DNA of 7,015 nt from an uncultured Chlorobiaceae bacterium (GTDB lineage Bacteria > Bacteroidota > Chlorobiia > Chlorobiales > Chlorobiaceae): NCBI GenBank assembly GCA_903917955.1, contig CAIXCO010000264.1, positions 1-7,015 on the forward strand, given 5' to 3'. Position numbers and translations under genes: made by a program. Under the pieces are notes generated by a model. It was not told the DNA's origin and did not search any database. It was given only the letters and a program-made list of their open reading frames with translations. Shown here piece by piece: positions 1 through 6,972 of this stretch (positions are counted from its first letter, which is position 1; each line of letters opens with the position of its first letter).

Positions 1-189
1 CCGGCTGAGGCGGTGACACTTCAAAAACAGCATGAAATTATCAAGGCAGCTCGCGCTTACCTCGCCCTTTACGCCGACGGGGAGTGCGACTGCCGCTTCG
101 ATGTTGTAGCAATCCAGGTGCAACGTATGGAGCAACAACACATAAGCGCGTTTGACATCGACCATTTTACGGATGCCTTCTGGAGCTGA
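1..189 (+). CDS. YraN/UPF0102 family protein, C-terminal part (5' end outside window)
   Basis: Reading from base 1 in frame 1 gives 62 residues ending at a TGA at 187-189; the start lies to the left of the window. The visible tail has the pattern typical of the C-terminus of the YraN/UPF0102 family. This includes a Lys-Gln-rich helix (LQKQHEIIKAARAYL), an acidic/Cys stretch, then the strand CRFDVVAIQV and a closing I-(x)n-HFTDAFW segment; the family commonly has RFDVV and a final H-(x)n-AF. The family has a restriction-endonuclease-like fold (established knowledge), and its physiological role is poorly defined. The catalytic part would be upstream and cannot be judged here. It precedes gyrB on the same strand with an 84-bp gap that holds a possible terminator, so the two need not be co-transcribed. 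The family call rests only on this tail. Confidence 0.75.
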   Translation, partial: PAEAVTLQKQHEIIKAARAYLALYADGECDCRFDVVAIQVQRMEQQHISAFDIDHFTDAFWS

Positions 190-194
190 TTCCT

Positions 195-229
195 TGCCGA
201 TAGGCGCGCATTATGACGGCATTTTTCTT
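195..229 (+). terminator. Possible intrinsic terminator after the YraN-family gene
   Basis: Six bases after the stop, TGCCG (195-199) can pair with CGGCA (217-221). The stem can extend by ATA (200-202) with TAT (212-214) across a two-base GA bulge, leaving a 9-base loop. Five T residues (222-226), then CTT, follow directly. The stem is short and bulged, so this is a moderate candidate. It would separate the upstream gene from gyrB. Confidence 0.4.
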
Positions 230-273
230 ATCTTGAACTTCAATTTCTATCTCACAAGTTATAGCTGATTATT

Positions 274-2223
274 ATGCCGGAAGACGATATCCTTTCCCCA
301 GTGACTACGTTGACAGAAGAGAGCTACGGAGCAAACAACATCCAGGTTCTTGATGGTATTGAGCATGTCCGCATGCGCCCTGCCATGTATATTGGCGATA
401 TCCACAGCCGTGGTTTGCACCATCTGGTCTACGAAATTGTCGACAACTCTATTGATGAAACCCTTGGCGGCTTCAACGACTATATTTTTGTCTCTCTGAA
501 TCCCGGCGGCTCAGTCACAGTCATTGACCATGGCCGGGGTATTCCTGTGGATATTCACCCGGAAAAAGGGAAATCGGCACTTGAACTGGTCATGACCGTC
601 ATTGGTGCGGGTGGCAAGTTCGACAAGGGAGCCTACAAGGTTTCCGGCGGTCTGCACGGCGTTGGTGCTTCGGTGGTCAATGCCCTTTCGGAGTGGTGCG
701 AAGTTGAGGTTTACCGCGACGGCAAGGTCTATTTCCAGCGCTTTGAGCGGGGCGTTCCCCAGGGTGACGTCAAGGCTATCGGCACTTCCGACAAGCGCGG
801 CACAAAAACCACCTTTCTGCCTGACCATCTGATTTTTAAGACGACCGAGTTACGCAAGGACATCATTGTCGATCGTATGCGGGAGCTGGCGTTTCTGAAC
901 AAAGAGCTGAGCATTACAGTACAGGATACCGAAGGATTCCAGGAAGTTTTTCATTACGAGGGGGGAATCAAGGCGTTTGTCCAGTTCACCGATCAGAATC
1001 GCATCAACCTGCTCAAAGAGCCGATCTACCTCTACGGCGAACGGGATACCACTATTGTTGAAATAGCACTCCAGTATAATGACAGCTATCAGGAGAATGT
1101 CTTCAGCTATGTCAACAACATCAATACGCACGAGGGTGGCACCCATGTCACCGGTTTCCGCAAGGCGCTGACAAGAACACTCAATGCTTATGCGCAGAAG
1201 AACGATTTGTTGAAAAACCTGAAACTCTCCCTGACCGGCGACGATTTCAAGGAGGGGCTGACCGCAGTTATCTCCGTCAAGGTTGCTGAACCGCAGTTTG
1301 AGGGGCAGACCAAGACCAAACTTGGAAACTCGGAGACGCAGAGTATTGTCGAGACGGTGATTAATGAGCAGCTCGCGGAGTTTGCCGAAAGCAACCCGAA
1401 TGTGCTCAAGATGATCATCGAGAAGGTGAAGGGTGCGGCCATGTCGAGAGAGGCTGCTCGGAGGGCCAAGGAGTTGACCCGCAGAAAATCGGTGCTTGAG
1501 AGTTCCGGGCTTCCGGGAAAGCTTGCTGACTGTTCAATCAACGATCCGGAACATTGTGAGCTTTATATTGTTGAGGGTGATTCGGCAGGCGGCAGTGCCA
1601 AGCAGGGACGCGACCGGAGCTTTCAGGCCATCTTGCCGCTCAAGGGCAAAATCCTGAACGTCGAAAAAGCACGCCTGCACAAAATGCTTGAGAACGAGGA
1701 GATCAAGACCATCATTCTCGCCCTTGGTACAAGCTTCGGTGAAGATGAGTTTTCGGTCGAAAAGCTGCGCTATGGCAAAATCATCATCATGACCGATGCG
1801 GACGTTGACGGGGCGCACATCAGAACACTGCTGCTCACCTTCTTCTTCCGCTACATGCGTGCTCTTATTGAGGCGGGAAGGGTCTTTATTGCCCAGCCGC
1901 CGCTCTATCTGGTCAAATCAGGCAAGGATCAGCAATATGCATGGGATGACGAGGAGCGCAACAGTATTTCAGAGGGAATGAGAAAGATGCAGAAGGGGAA
2001 GGCAAACATCCATATCCAGCGGTACAAAGGTCTTGGTGAGATGAACCCTGAACAGCTCTGGAGCACGACTATGGATCCCGCTCACCGTTCACTTCTGCTG
2101 GTCAATGTGGAAAATGCCATGGAAGCTGACCAGGTATTTTCCACATTGATGGGTGACAAGGTTGAGCCACGAAGAGAGTTTATCGAAAAAAATGCCCGTT
2201 ACGTCCGCCGCTTAGATGTCTGA
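274..2223 (+). CDS. gyrB: DNA gyrase subunit B (GyrB)
   Basis: This is the ATPase subunit of DNA gyrase, which with GyrA introduces negative supercoils using ATP in the cytoplasm. It has 649 residues, typical of GyrB proteins that lack the roughly 170-residue insert of E. coli GyrB. The GHKL ATPase domain is clear: EIVDNSIDE (E54, N58, D61), DHGRGIP (D85), the ATP-lid glycines GGLHGVGASVVNALS (125-139) and the transducer-domain QTKTKLGN (345-352) with its ATP-contacting lysine. The TOPRIM domain follows, with EGDSAGG (E434), PLKGKILNVEKAR (455-467) and the metal-binding MTDADVDG (D508, D510, D512). The C-terminal tail has QRYKGLGEMNPEQLW (582-596). The residue after D85 is His, where Asn or Asp is common. 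GyrB is favoured over ParE by overall similarity and the PLKGKILNVEKAR segment, but the two are close paralogues. The ATG at 274 has no obvious Shine-Dalgarno sequence and no good promoter was found just upstream. The 3' end overlaps the convergent surA-like gene by 12 bp. Confidence 0.97.
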   Translation: MPEDDILSPVTTLTEESYGANNIQVLDGIEHVRMRPAMYIGDIHSRGLHHLVYEIVDNSIDETLGGFNDYIFVSLNPGGSVTVIDHGRGIPVDIHPEKGKSALELVMTVIGAGGKFDKGAYKVSGGLHGVGASVVNALSEWCEVEVYRDGKVYFQRFERGVPQGDVKAIGTSDKRGTKTTFLPDHLIFKTTELRKDIIVDRMRELAFLNKELSITVQDTEGFQEVFHYEGGIKAFVQFTDQNRINLLKEPIYLYGERDTTIVEIALQYNDSYQENVFSYVNNINTHEGGTHVTGFRKALTRTLNAYAQKNDLLKNLKLSLTGDDFKEGLTAVISVKVAEPQFEGQTKTKLGNSETQSIVETVINEQLAEFAESNPNVLKMIIEKVKGAAMSREAARRAKELTRRKSVLESSGLPGKLADCSINDPEHCELYIVEGDSAGGSAKQGRDRSFQAILPLKGKILNVEKARLHKMLENEEIKTIILALGTSFGEDEFSVEKLRYGKIIIMTDADVDGAHIRTLLLTFFFRYMRALIEAGRVFIAQPPLYLVKSGKDQQYAWDDEERNSISEGMRKMQKGKANIHIQRYKGLGEMNPEQLWSTTMDPAHRSLLLVNVENAMEADQVFSTLMGDKVEPRREFIEKNARYVRRLDV

Positions 2224-2234
2224 GCTACGGACAT
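2186..2234 (-). terminator. Possible intrinsic terminator of the secD-secF-surA cluster, inside the 3' end of gyrB
   Basis: Read on the minus strand, AUGUCCGU (plus-strand 2234-2227) can pair with ACGGGCAU (2199-2192) as an 8-bp stem with one G-U pair. A run of six further U residues follows (2191-2186). The 27-base loop is large and includes the TAA stop of the surA-like gene (2212-2214). An alternative 5-bp stem (GUCCG 2232-2228 with CGGAC 2207-2203) competes with it. On the plus strand no T-run follows, so it would act only on the minus-strand transcript. The large loop lowers confidence. Confidence 0.4.
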
Positions 2235-3528
2235 ACACTTCCTTGCGGAGCTGCTGCACCCATTGGCTGAAAATCTGCTGGGTTTTATTGTTCAGTGCCA
2301 GCTCCTCAAGGTATGCGTAATCTTTTTCAGGATCAAGGGCATGCGCCTCTTTCCGGTCGTTGAGCCTGAAGATTGCATAGAACGACTCTCCCTGCTGAGG
2401 ATCTATTTTCTGAGGCTCACTGATATCGCCACTCTTCTTCAGGGTGGTGATAATCTGTTGCAGTTGAGGACGCAGGGCTGAAGGTGAAAACATCGACTTG
2501 GTCGAATTGCCGAGGAGTACCTGCCCACCAATCGCGGCAGAAGCTGGATCATCAGAATATTTTTTTGCCAAGCTGGCAAAGCTCTCCTTGCCACTCAAAA
2601 CATCAGAGCGTATCGCCTCAAGCTGACGGATTGCTTCTGAAAAATCTCCAGTCTTACGGTCGAAAACAATAAGGATATGACGAACATGGATCGAAGTAAG
2701 CTCTTTGCTCAGCAACTGAATAAGATGAAATCCATAACGGGTCTCAACAATGTCAGAGATTTGACCCTCATCAAGTGCGTATGCGGCAGTCTCAAAACTC
2801 GGTATAAGCTGACCTTTCGAAACAAAACCAAGATCTCCGCCAGTCTGGGCAGAACCCGGATCCTGTGAGTACTGTTTTGCAATAGCAGCAAAATCGGCTC
2901 CACCCTTTATCTCCGCACGAATACGCTCTATCGTTGCAAGTGATTGCGCCCTGTTTTCTTGTGAAACGGGAGGGTACTTGAGAATCTGCGACAGAGAGAC
3001 CTCTTCAGGGAGCTGGGGAATTTTTTCCCGATTCGCTGCGTAGTAGGCCATCACTTCCTTATAGGTGACCGTTACCCCTGCACTCTTTTTGCGACGCAGC
3101 GTATCGACCATCTGCTGATTGCGCAACTCCTGACGAATCCCCTCAAGGATACCGGCGGATGACTTTCCAAGACGACTCTCCATCTCAGCCTTTGATGCAA
3201 ACTTGGTGTTCAGCTCCCGGAAGCGCTCAATTGACTGGGAGGTAACCAAATTTTCATCGATAGAGACACTATCAATTTGAGCTTTTGCAAGAATGATTTT
3301 CTGATCAATCAGCCCGTCAAGTATCGAGCGTGAAAGCCCTTTCTCTTGCGCCAATTGGGGATACTGCAGGCGAAGCATGAGTTCCCGTGTATCAATTTCC
3401 GATTTGAAAATGACCTCATTTCCAACAACAGCAACAATCCGATCAGCAACATCGGCCAAAGCTGATGCTTGCAGAGAAGAGGAGCCGACAAGAAGCAGCA
3501 ACGCCACTTTTCTTAATATTTTTTTCAT
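2212..3528 (-). CDS. surA: SurA-like periplasmic chaperone with two parvulin-type domains
   Basis: This is a 438-residue exported protein of the SurA/PpiC family, which escorts unfolded outer-membrane proteins through the periplasm and may isomerise peptidyl-prolyl bonds. Residues 1-25 form a signal peptide: Lys/Arg n-region, LLLLVGSSSL core and SALA cleavage motif. The SurA N-terminal domain follows (about 26-165, opening with DRIVAVVGNEVIFKSEID). Parvulin domain 1 spans about 176-275, with YSQDPGSAQTGGDLGFVSKGQL and YGFHLIQL. Parvulin domain 2 spans about 278-392, with VRHILI and YSDDPAS. A C-terminal helix (about 400-433) closes the protein. Domain 1 has Gln where the parvulin HIL motif has His (SQIL, Q181). 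Domain 2 keeps that His (H284) but lacks the GGDLGF and GFH motifs, so catalytic activity is doubtful and a chaperone role is more likely. The start is supported by AAAGGAA seven bases upstream. It lies 52 bp downstream of secF, probably in one transcript with secD and secF. Its stop lies inside the end of gyrB. Confidence 0.9.
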   Translation of the reverse strand: MKKILRKVALLLLVGSSSLQASALADVADRIVAVVGNEVIFKSEIDTRELMLRLQYPQLAQEKGLSRSILDGLIDQKIILAKAQIDSVSIDENLVTSQSIERFRELNTKFASKAEMESRLGKSSAGILEGIRQELRNQQMVDTLRRKKSAGVTVTYKEVMAYYAANREKIPQLPEEVSLSQILKYPPVSQENRAQSLATIERIRAEIKGGADFAAIAKQYSQDPGSAQTGGDLGFVSKGQLIPSFETAAYALDEGQISDIVETRYGFHLIQLLSKELTSIHVRHILIVFDRKTGDFSEAIRQLEAIRSDVLSGKESFASLAKKYSDDPASAAIGGQVLLGNSTKSMFSPSALRPQLQQIITTLKKSGDISEPQKIDPQQGESFYAIFRLNDRKEAHALDPEKDYAYLEELALNNKTQQIFSQWVQQLRKEVYVRSSDI

Positions 3529-3535
3529 ACCCAGG

Positions 3536-3542
3536 TTCCTTT
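3536..3542 (-). promoter_or_regulatory. Ribosome binding site of the surA-like gene
   Basis: On the minus strand AAAGGAA lies seven bases before the ATG at 3528-3526. It is the clearest Shine-Dalgarno sequence in the window and fixes this start, which also places an intact signal peptide at the N-terminus. Confidence 0.65.
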
Positions 3543-3580
3543 CTGATGAATATTTTAAAGTTCCCTTGCCACAAATTCCC

Positions 3581-4516
3581 TCAAGATACCTTGCTTCCTC
3601 TCAGACGGACAGAACTTTTCGTAATGCGGAGCCAGTCATAGACGAGAGGCGCAGCAACAAAGATTGAGGAATAGGTACCAATCAGAATTCCCATAAAAAC
3701 GGCAAAAGCAAAACCCCTGATTGCTGGTCCGGCAAAGATAAAGAGGACAAATACAGAGAGAAGTACCGTTCCTGAGGTAATGATGGTACGACTGAGAGTC
3801 TGGTTCATGCTTTCATTGAAAATACGCTCATACTCTGAAGGCTTCTGCCCCCGGATTCTCTCGCGGATACGGTCATAAACCACAACAGTATCGGTGATGG
3901 AGTAGCCTGCGATGGTAAGAAACGCAGCAATGATGCTCTGATCCATTTCAAGCGGCATGAAGGTAAAGAGGCCACCGAGAATACTGAAAAGCCCCAGAAC
4001 GGTCAGGATATCGTGAAAAATAGCGATAACCCCTGCTGTCGCAAATTTTATTTCGAACCGGATTCCTACATAGAGAAGAATCGCAAAGAGAGAAGCGAGA
4101 AGCGCTTTTACCGCTGACCACTTCAAGTCGGAAGCAATGCTTGGCCCGACGGCGTCAATACGGACAATTTCAAGAGCATTCCCCTTGATCCGGTCGTTGA
4201 GAGCATTGGAGACAAGCGATTTCAACTGCCCCGTATCTCCCTGAAAAACCGTACTGAAGAGAAATGAGCGATCCATACCGTACTGCTTCAGGGTTCCTGA
4301 AACACCTGCGGCATCAAGCACTGAACGGATCTGGCCAACGTCAATATTTTTCTCGAACCGTATCACTACTTCGGAGCCGCCCCTGAAATCAATACCATAG
4401 TTGAGCCCTTTGACTGCGAGCGAGACCATGCCCGCAACAAGCAGAATGATGGAAAACCCGTACGCAATTTTACGATAGCGGATAAAGTTAAAGTTAGTCT
4501 TCTGAAAGATCCTCAT
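3581..4516 (-). CDS. secF: Protein translocase subunit SecF
   Basis: SecF works with SecD in the inner membrane, assisting SecYEG and using the proton motive force to complete export of preproteins. The protein has 311 residues, normal for the family. The first membrane segment (about 19-36) leads into the SecF signature NYGIDFRGGSEV (39-50), and a small periplasmic domain runs to the VGP motif (123-125). Five further membrane segments follow at about 133-152, 160-180, 191-215, 243-263 and 267-293. The segment AGYSITDTVVVYDRIRE (203-219) carries conserved acidic residues D209 and D215, expected for the RND-like proton path. The C-terminus is basic (RLRGSKVS) and probably cytoplasmic. The gene starts 21 bp after the secD stop, consistent with one operon and coupled expression. 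No strong Shine-Dalgarno sequence is seen before its ATG, which would fit reliance on ribosomes arriving from secD. The next gene, surA-like, lies 52 bp downstream. Confidence 0.96.
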   Translation of the reverse strand: MRIFQKTNFNFIRYRKIAYGFSIILLVAGMVSLAVKGLNYGIDFRGGSEVVIRFEKNIDVGQIRSVLDAAGVSGTLKQYGMDRSFLFSTVFQGDTGQLKSLVSNALNDRIKGNALEIVRIDAVGPSIASDLKWSAVKALLASLFAILLYVGIRFEIKFATAGVIAIFHDILTVLGLFSILGGLFTFMPLEMDQSIIAAFLTIAGYSITDTVVVYDRIRERIRGQKPSEYERIFNESMNQTLSRTIITSGTVLLSVFVLFIFAGPAIRGFAFAVFMGILIGTYSSIFVAAPLVYDWLRITKSSVRLRGSKVS

Positions 4517-4537
4517 GGGTTGAAACGTCTTGAAATA

Positions 4538-6451
4538 TTAACCGAAACTTTTGTCTGACATAAGGTTTTTTGCGAGCAAGAGATGGAAAATCTCACGGGT
4601 CACCACAATGGCCGTAAACAAGCTTGCTGAAGTACCAATCATCAGCGTTACGGCAAACCCCTGAATTGGGCCGATGCCATAGGTATAGAGCAGAAAGGCT
4701 GCCGACAGGGTCGTTACATGTGAATCAAGAATCGACGAAAAGGCACGGTCGTAACCTTGTGTCACGGCAGTGATCACCGATTTTCCGTCAGCAAGCTCTT
4801 CGCGTATCCTCTCATAAATCAGCACATTGGCATCAACCGCCATACCGATGGTCAGCACAATGCCGGCAATACCCGGTAATGAAAGAGAGGCATTGAACCC
4901 TGCAAGGACAGAGAGAACAATAAGAATATTGAGCACAAGGGCAATGTCGGCGGCAATACCGGCTTTTTTATAGTAGACCAGCATAAAAATCGAAACGGCA
5001 CCGAAAGACCAGACAAGAGAGAGCATCCCTGCACGAATGTAATCGGCGCCGAGTGAGGGTCCGACCGTCCGCTCTTCAATAATGCGAACTGGAGCAGGAA
5101 GTGCACCGGCTTTCAGCACAATTTCAAGATCTTTTGCCTCCTCAAGACTTCCGATTCCATTGATCACGGAGTTCCCGTTGGGAATCTTTGACTGAACGAC
5201 TGGCGCACTGTAGACCGATCCATCAAGCACAATTGCGATACGCTTCCCAATGTTGGCACCCGTAATACGAGCCCATTTCGATGTTCCTTCGGAGTTCATC
5301 GTCATCATAACCTCGGGCTGCACACTCTGCGAGCCGAAGGTTGCTTTGGCTTCCGTAATGACACCTCCCGTTAACTCGGGAGCCTTTCTGACAAGGTAGA
5401 TTGAGTAGAGCTTTTCGCCATCTTTGCCCTCTTCTGGCTTGGCAGCAAGCAACAGTTCACTGTCTTGGGGAAGCAGTGCCTGAATATCACTGCGATGCAG
5501 CAATGAAAGCACATACTCCCGCGAGTGCTCCGCTGTAAAGGCTGTCCCGTTTTGAAAAACACCTATCACGTCATAAAGCGGCTTGGCGGATGGCTGCTTG
5601 CCGACGGGCGACGGGGGCACAACCGCTCCGGGAGGCAACGAAGCCGATGCGGCACTGGATACGCCAGAAACAGGTACTGAGGCTAGTGCGGCAGCCGTCG
5701 AATCAGCAACAGGTGACGTCGCCGTTACGACAGTGCGGTTTTGAGCGTTCTGTACAAGATAGGTGTTGATTCTGTCAAGCGTCCTCAGCATCTCTTCCGG
5801 TTCACGGAGAAGCCTGAATTCAAGTTTAGCCGTACCCTTCAGCAAATTCCTCACCCTGTTTTCATCCGAAACACCGGGAAGTTCAATAATGATTTTCCGG
5901 CTGCCCTGTGTGGTAATGACGGGTTCAGCCACACCGTACTGGTCAATACGGTTACGGATAATCTCTTTTGCGCGGGTCAGGGCCTCTTCAGACTCTTTGT
6001 CAAGTTTTGTTACAATTTCCTGGTTGGAATTGCGGATATCATAAAAATAACGGCTCAGGGGAATGTTCTCAGTCCTGAATTCGGCGGCAAGAAGATCAAG
6101 AATCCTTGCATCGCTTTGAGTAGCTTTTGCTCTCACATTCTGCATGATGGAGGTAAATTTCCCATCCTTGTTCCATGCTTTCTGTTCAAACAAATCAACC
6201 TGGTCAACCTCCATGACCAAGTGCATTCCGCCCTTTAAATCGAGACCGAGTTTCAGACTCTTTTTACGGGCATCGTCAATCTCTTCGCGATGCTCCATGG
6301 CATACTTCAAGCTATCCTGCGCTGAAGAAAAACTGTTGAGCTGCGTCGAAAGGGAGTAGTCACGCCAGGTAGGCCATAATGACCAGAGAGCCACAAGTGT
6401 GACAACTGCGATAAGAAGAAGGTTAAAACGTTTATTTTTCATTGATGGCAT
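4538..6451 (-). CDS. secD: Protein translocase subunit SecD
   Basis: SecD is the partner of SecF in the SecDF membrane complex and supplies the large periplasmic domain that captures emerging preproteins. From the ATG at 6451 it has 637 residues. An N-terminal membrane segment (about 10-27) is followed by the signature LGLDLKGGMHL (68-78). The periplasmic P1 region includes NRIDQYGVAEPVI (167-179) and LPGV, then an Ala/Pro/Ser/Val-rich linker (about 241-289). Next come GGVITEA (362-368), LDGSVYSAPVV (409-419) and GALPAPVRIIEERTVGPSLG (449-468). Five membrane segments fill the C-terminal third, with GMAVDANVLIYERIREE (536-552) carrying the conserved Asp540 of the proton path. The frame stays open to an ATG at 6538, but the extra residues do not resemble SecD. 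Starts at 6451 (MPSMKNKRF) or 6442 (MKNKRF) both put the membrane segment near the N-terminus. A weak GAG lies nine bases before the first, so that start was chosen. It is the first gene of the secD-secF-surA cluster. Confidence 0.95.
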   Translation of the reverse strand: MPSMKNKRFNLLLIAVVTLVALWSLWPTWRDYSLSTQLNSFSSAQDSLKYAMEHREEIDDARKKSLKLGLDLKGGMHLVMEVDQVDLFEQKAWNKDGKFTSIMQNVRAKATQSDARILDLLAAEFRTENIPLSRYFYDIRNSNQEIVTKLDKESEEALTRAKEIIRNRIDQYGVAEPVITTQGSRKIIIELPGVSDENRVRNLLKGTAKLEFRLLREPEEMLRTLDRINTYLVQNAQNRTVVTATSPVADSTAAALASVPVSGVSSAASASLPPGAVVPPSPVGKQPSAKPLYDVIGVFQNGTAFTAEHSREYVLSLLHRSDIQALLPQDSELLLAAKPEEGKDGEKLYSIYLVRKAPELTGGVITEAKATFGSQSVQPEVMMTMNSEGTSKWARITGANIGKRIAIVLDGSVYSAPVVQSKIPNGNSVINGIGSLEEAKDLEIVLKAGALPAPVRIIEERTVGPSLGADYIRAGMLSLVWSFGAVSIFMLVYYKKAGIAADIALVLNILIVLSVLAGFNASLSLPGIAGIVLTIGMAVDANVLIYERIREELADGKSVITAVTQGYDRAFSSILDSHVTTLSAAFLLYTYGIGPIQGFAVTLMIGTSASLFTAIVVTREIFHLLLAKNLMSDKSFG

Positions 6452-6775
6452 CGCGTTACACTCGAAAGAAATACTTGAGCCAATATATAAAACGAGGTAT
6501 TGATTAACTAACAATCTACATTCCACGCCATGAGGCATAGGGCAATCTGCTTTGTTAAAAGAGCAACCCTCTGCTCATAATTAGGAATCTTTTTGAAGGA
6601 CGATCAACCCGTTACACTCTTTCAATGCCAAAATCCTTGCAGGTACAAAAAAAACTGAAGACCATTTCATTCAGAACAATCAGCCAAATCCACTTCTCTT
6701 CACAAGATCTCTTCAGTCATACAAACAAAGCAAGCTTCTTGAGCAGTTACCCCATATCCCCCTGAAAGCATCCCC

Positions 6776-6802
6776 ATTAAAGATATATTATATAATAATA
6801 TA
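6776..6802. other. AT tract with 12-bp palindrome
   Basis: All but one (a G at 6782) of 27 bases are A or T. The core TATTATATAATA (6786-6797) is a perfect palindrome. Such a tract could serve as a promoter -10 region on either strand or as an easily melted element. Neither function is shown by the sequence, and no partner -35 box was found at the usual distance. Confidence 0.5.
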
Positions 6803-6945
6803 CCAACAAAATTCCATAAAACTCGACTACATAAAAATGATAGCCCAACACCAAATACACACAAAACACATCATGCAACCAGAGGAAGGGAAAAAAGCAC
6901 TATTATGTGTATATTTTCTTATGGAAAGTTTTACTCATCAAGAAA

Positions 6946-6961
6946 TGTTTCACGTGGAACA
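6946..6961. promoter_or_regulatory. parS: parS site (ParB/Spo0J binding site)
   Basis: The plus strand reads TGTTTCACGTGGAACA, whose reverse complement TGTTCCACGTGAAACA matches the chromosomal parS consensus TGTTNCACGTGAAACA at every defined position. parS nucleates ParB, which spreads on DNA and loads SMC for chromosome segregation (established knowledge). Such sites cluster near the origin, often around gidA-gidB-parA-parB genes, and this one lies 11 bp before the mnmG (gidA) start codon. No second full match was seen in the window. The call is from sequence match and context only. Confidence 0.88.
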
Positions 6962-6972
6962 ATGCACGGCTC

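Larger units (their letters stand above)
6452..6972. other. Divergent secD-mnmG intergenic region, no convincing gene
   Basis: This stretch of about 520 bp separates the divergently transcribed secD and mnmG and should hold promoters for both. It contains a 27-base AT tract (6776-6802), a purine-rich run (6881-6897) and a parS-like site (6946-6961). For secD, a weak minus-strand pair TTGTTA (6514-6509) and TATATA (6489-6484) has 19-base spacing, too poor to call. For mnmG no good -35/-10 pair was found. No tRNA, riboswitch or strong terminator was recognised. Short open frames (for example 6625-6765, 46 codons) lack ribosome binding sites and look like chance. Confidence 0.7.

Noticed and set aside
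233..265. Promoter for gyrB (TTGAAC then TATAGC)
   Set aside because: The spacer is 21 bases, outside the usual range, and transcription would begin almost at the start codon.
850..1818. Several 94-117 codon open frames on the minus strand opposite gyrB
   Set aside because: They are antisense to conserved GyrB domains and show no family resemblance.
2259..2286. Terminator for gyrB (CCCA...TGGG followed by TTTT)
   Set aside because: The stem has only four base pairs with a 16-base loop and lies inside the surA-like coding region.
5741..6238. 165-codon open frame on the plus strand opposite secD
   Set aside because: It lies wholly antisense to a strongly supported secD, has no recognisable domain and no ribosome binding site.
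6484..6514. Promoter for secD (TTGTTA, 19-base spacer, TATATA on the minus strand)
   Set aside because: Only four of six bases match in each box and the spacing is long; kept as a remark in the intergenic entry.
6452..6538. N-terminal extension of SecD to an upstream ATG at 6538
   Set aside because: The extra 29 residues do not resemble SecD N-termini, and a normal start just before the first membrane segment exists at 6451 or 6442.
6561..6576. Small hairpin GAGCA/TGCTC
   Set aside because: Five pairs and no T-run; expected by chance.
6625..6765. 46-codon open frame in the secD-mnmG intergenic region
   Set aside because: There is no ribosome binding site and its lysine/serine-rich low-complexity product is what AT-rich non-coding DNA yields by chance.
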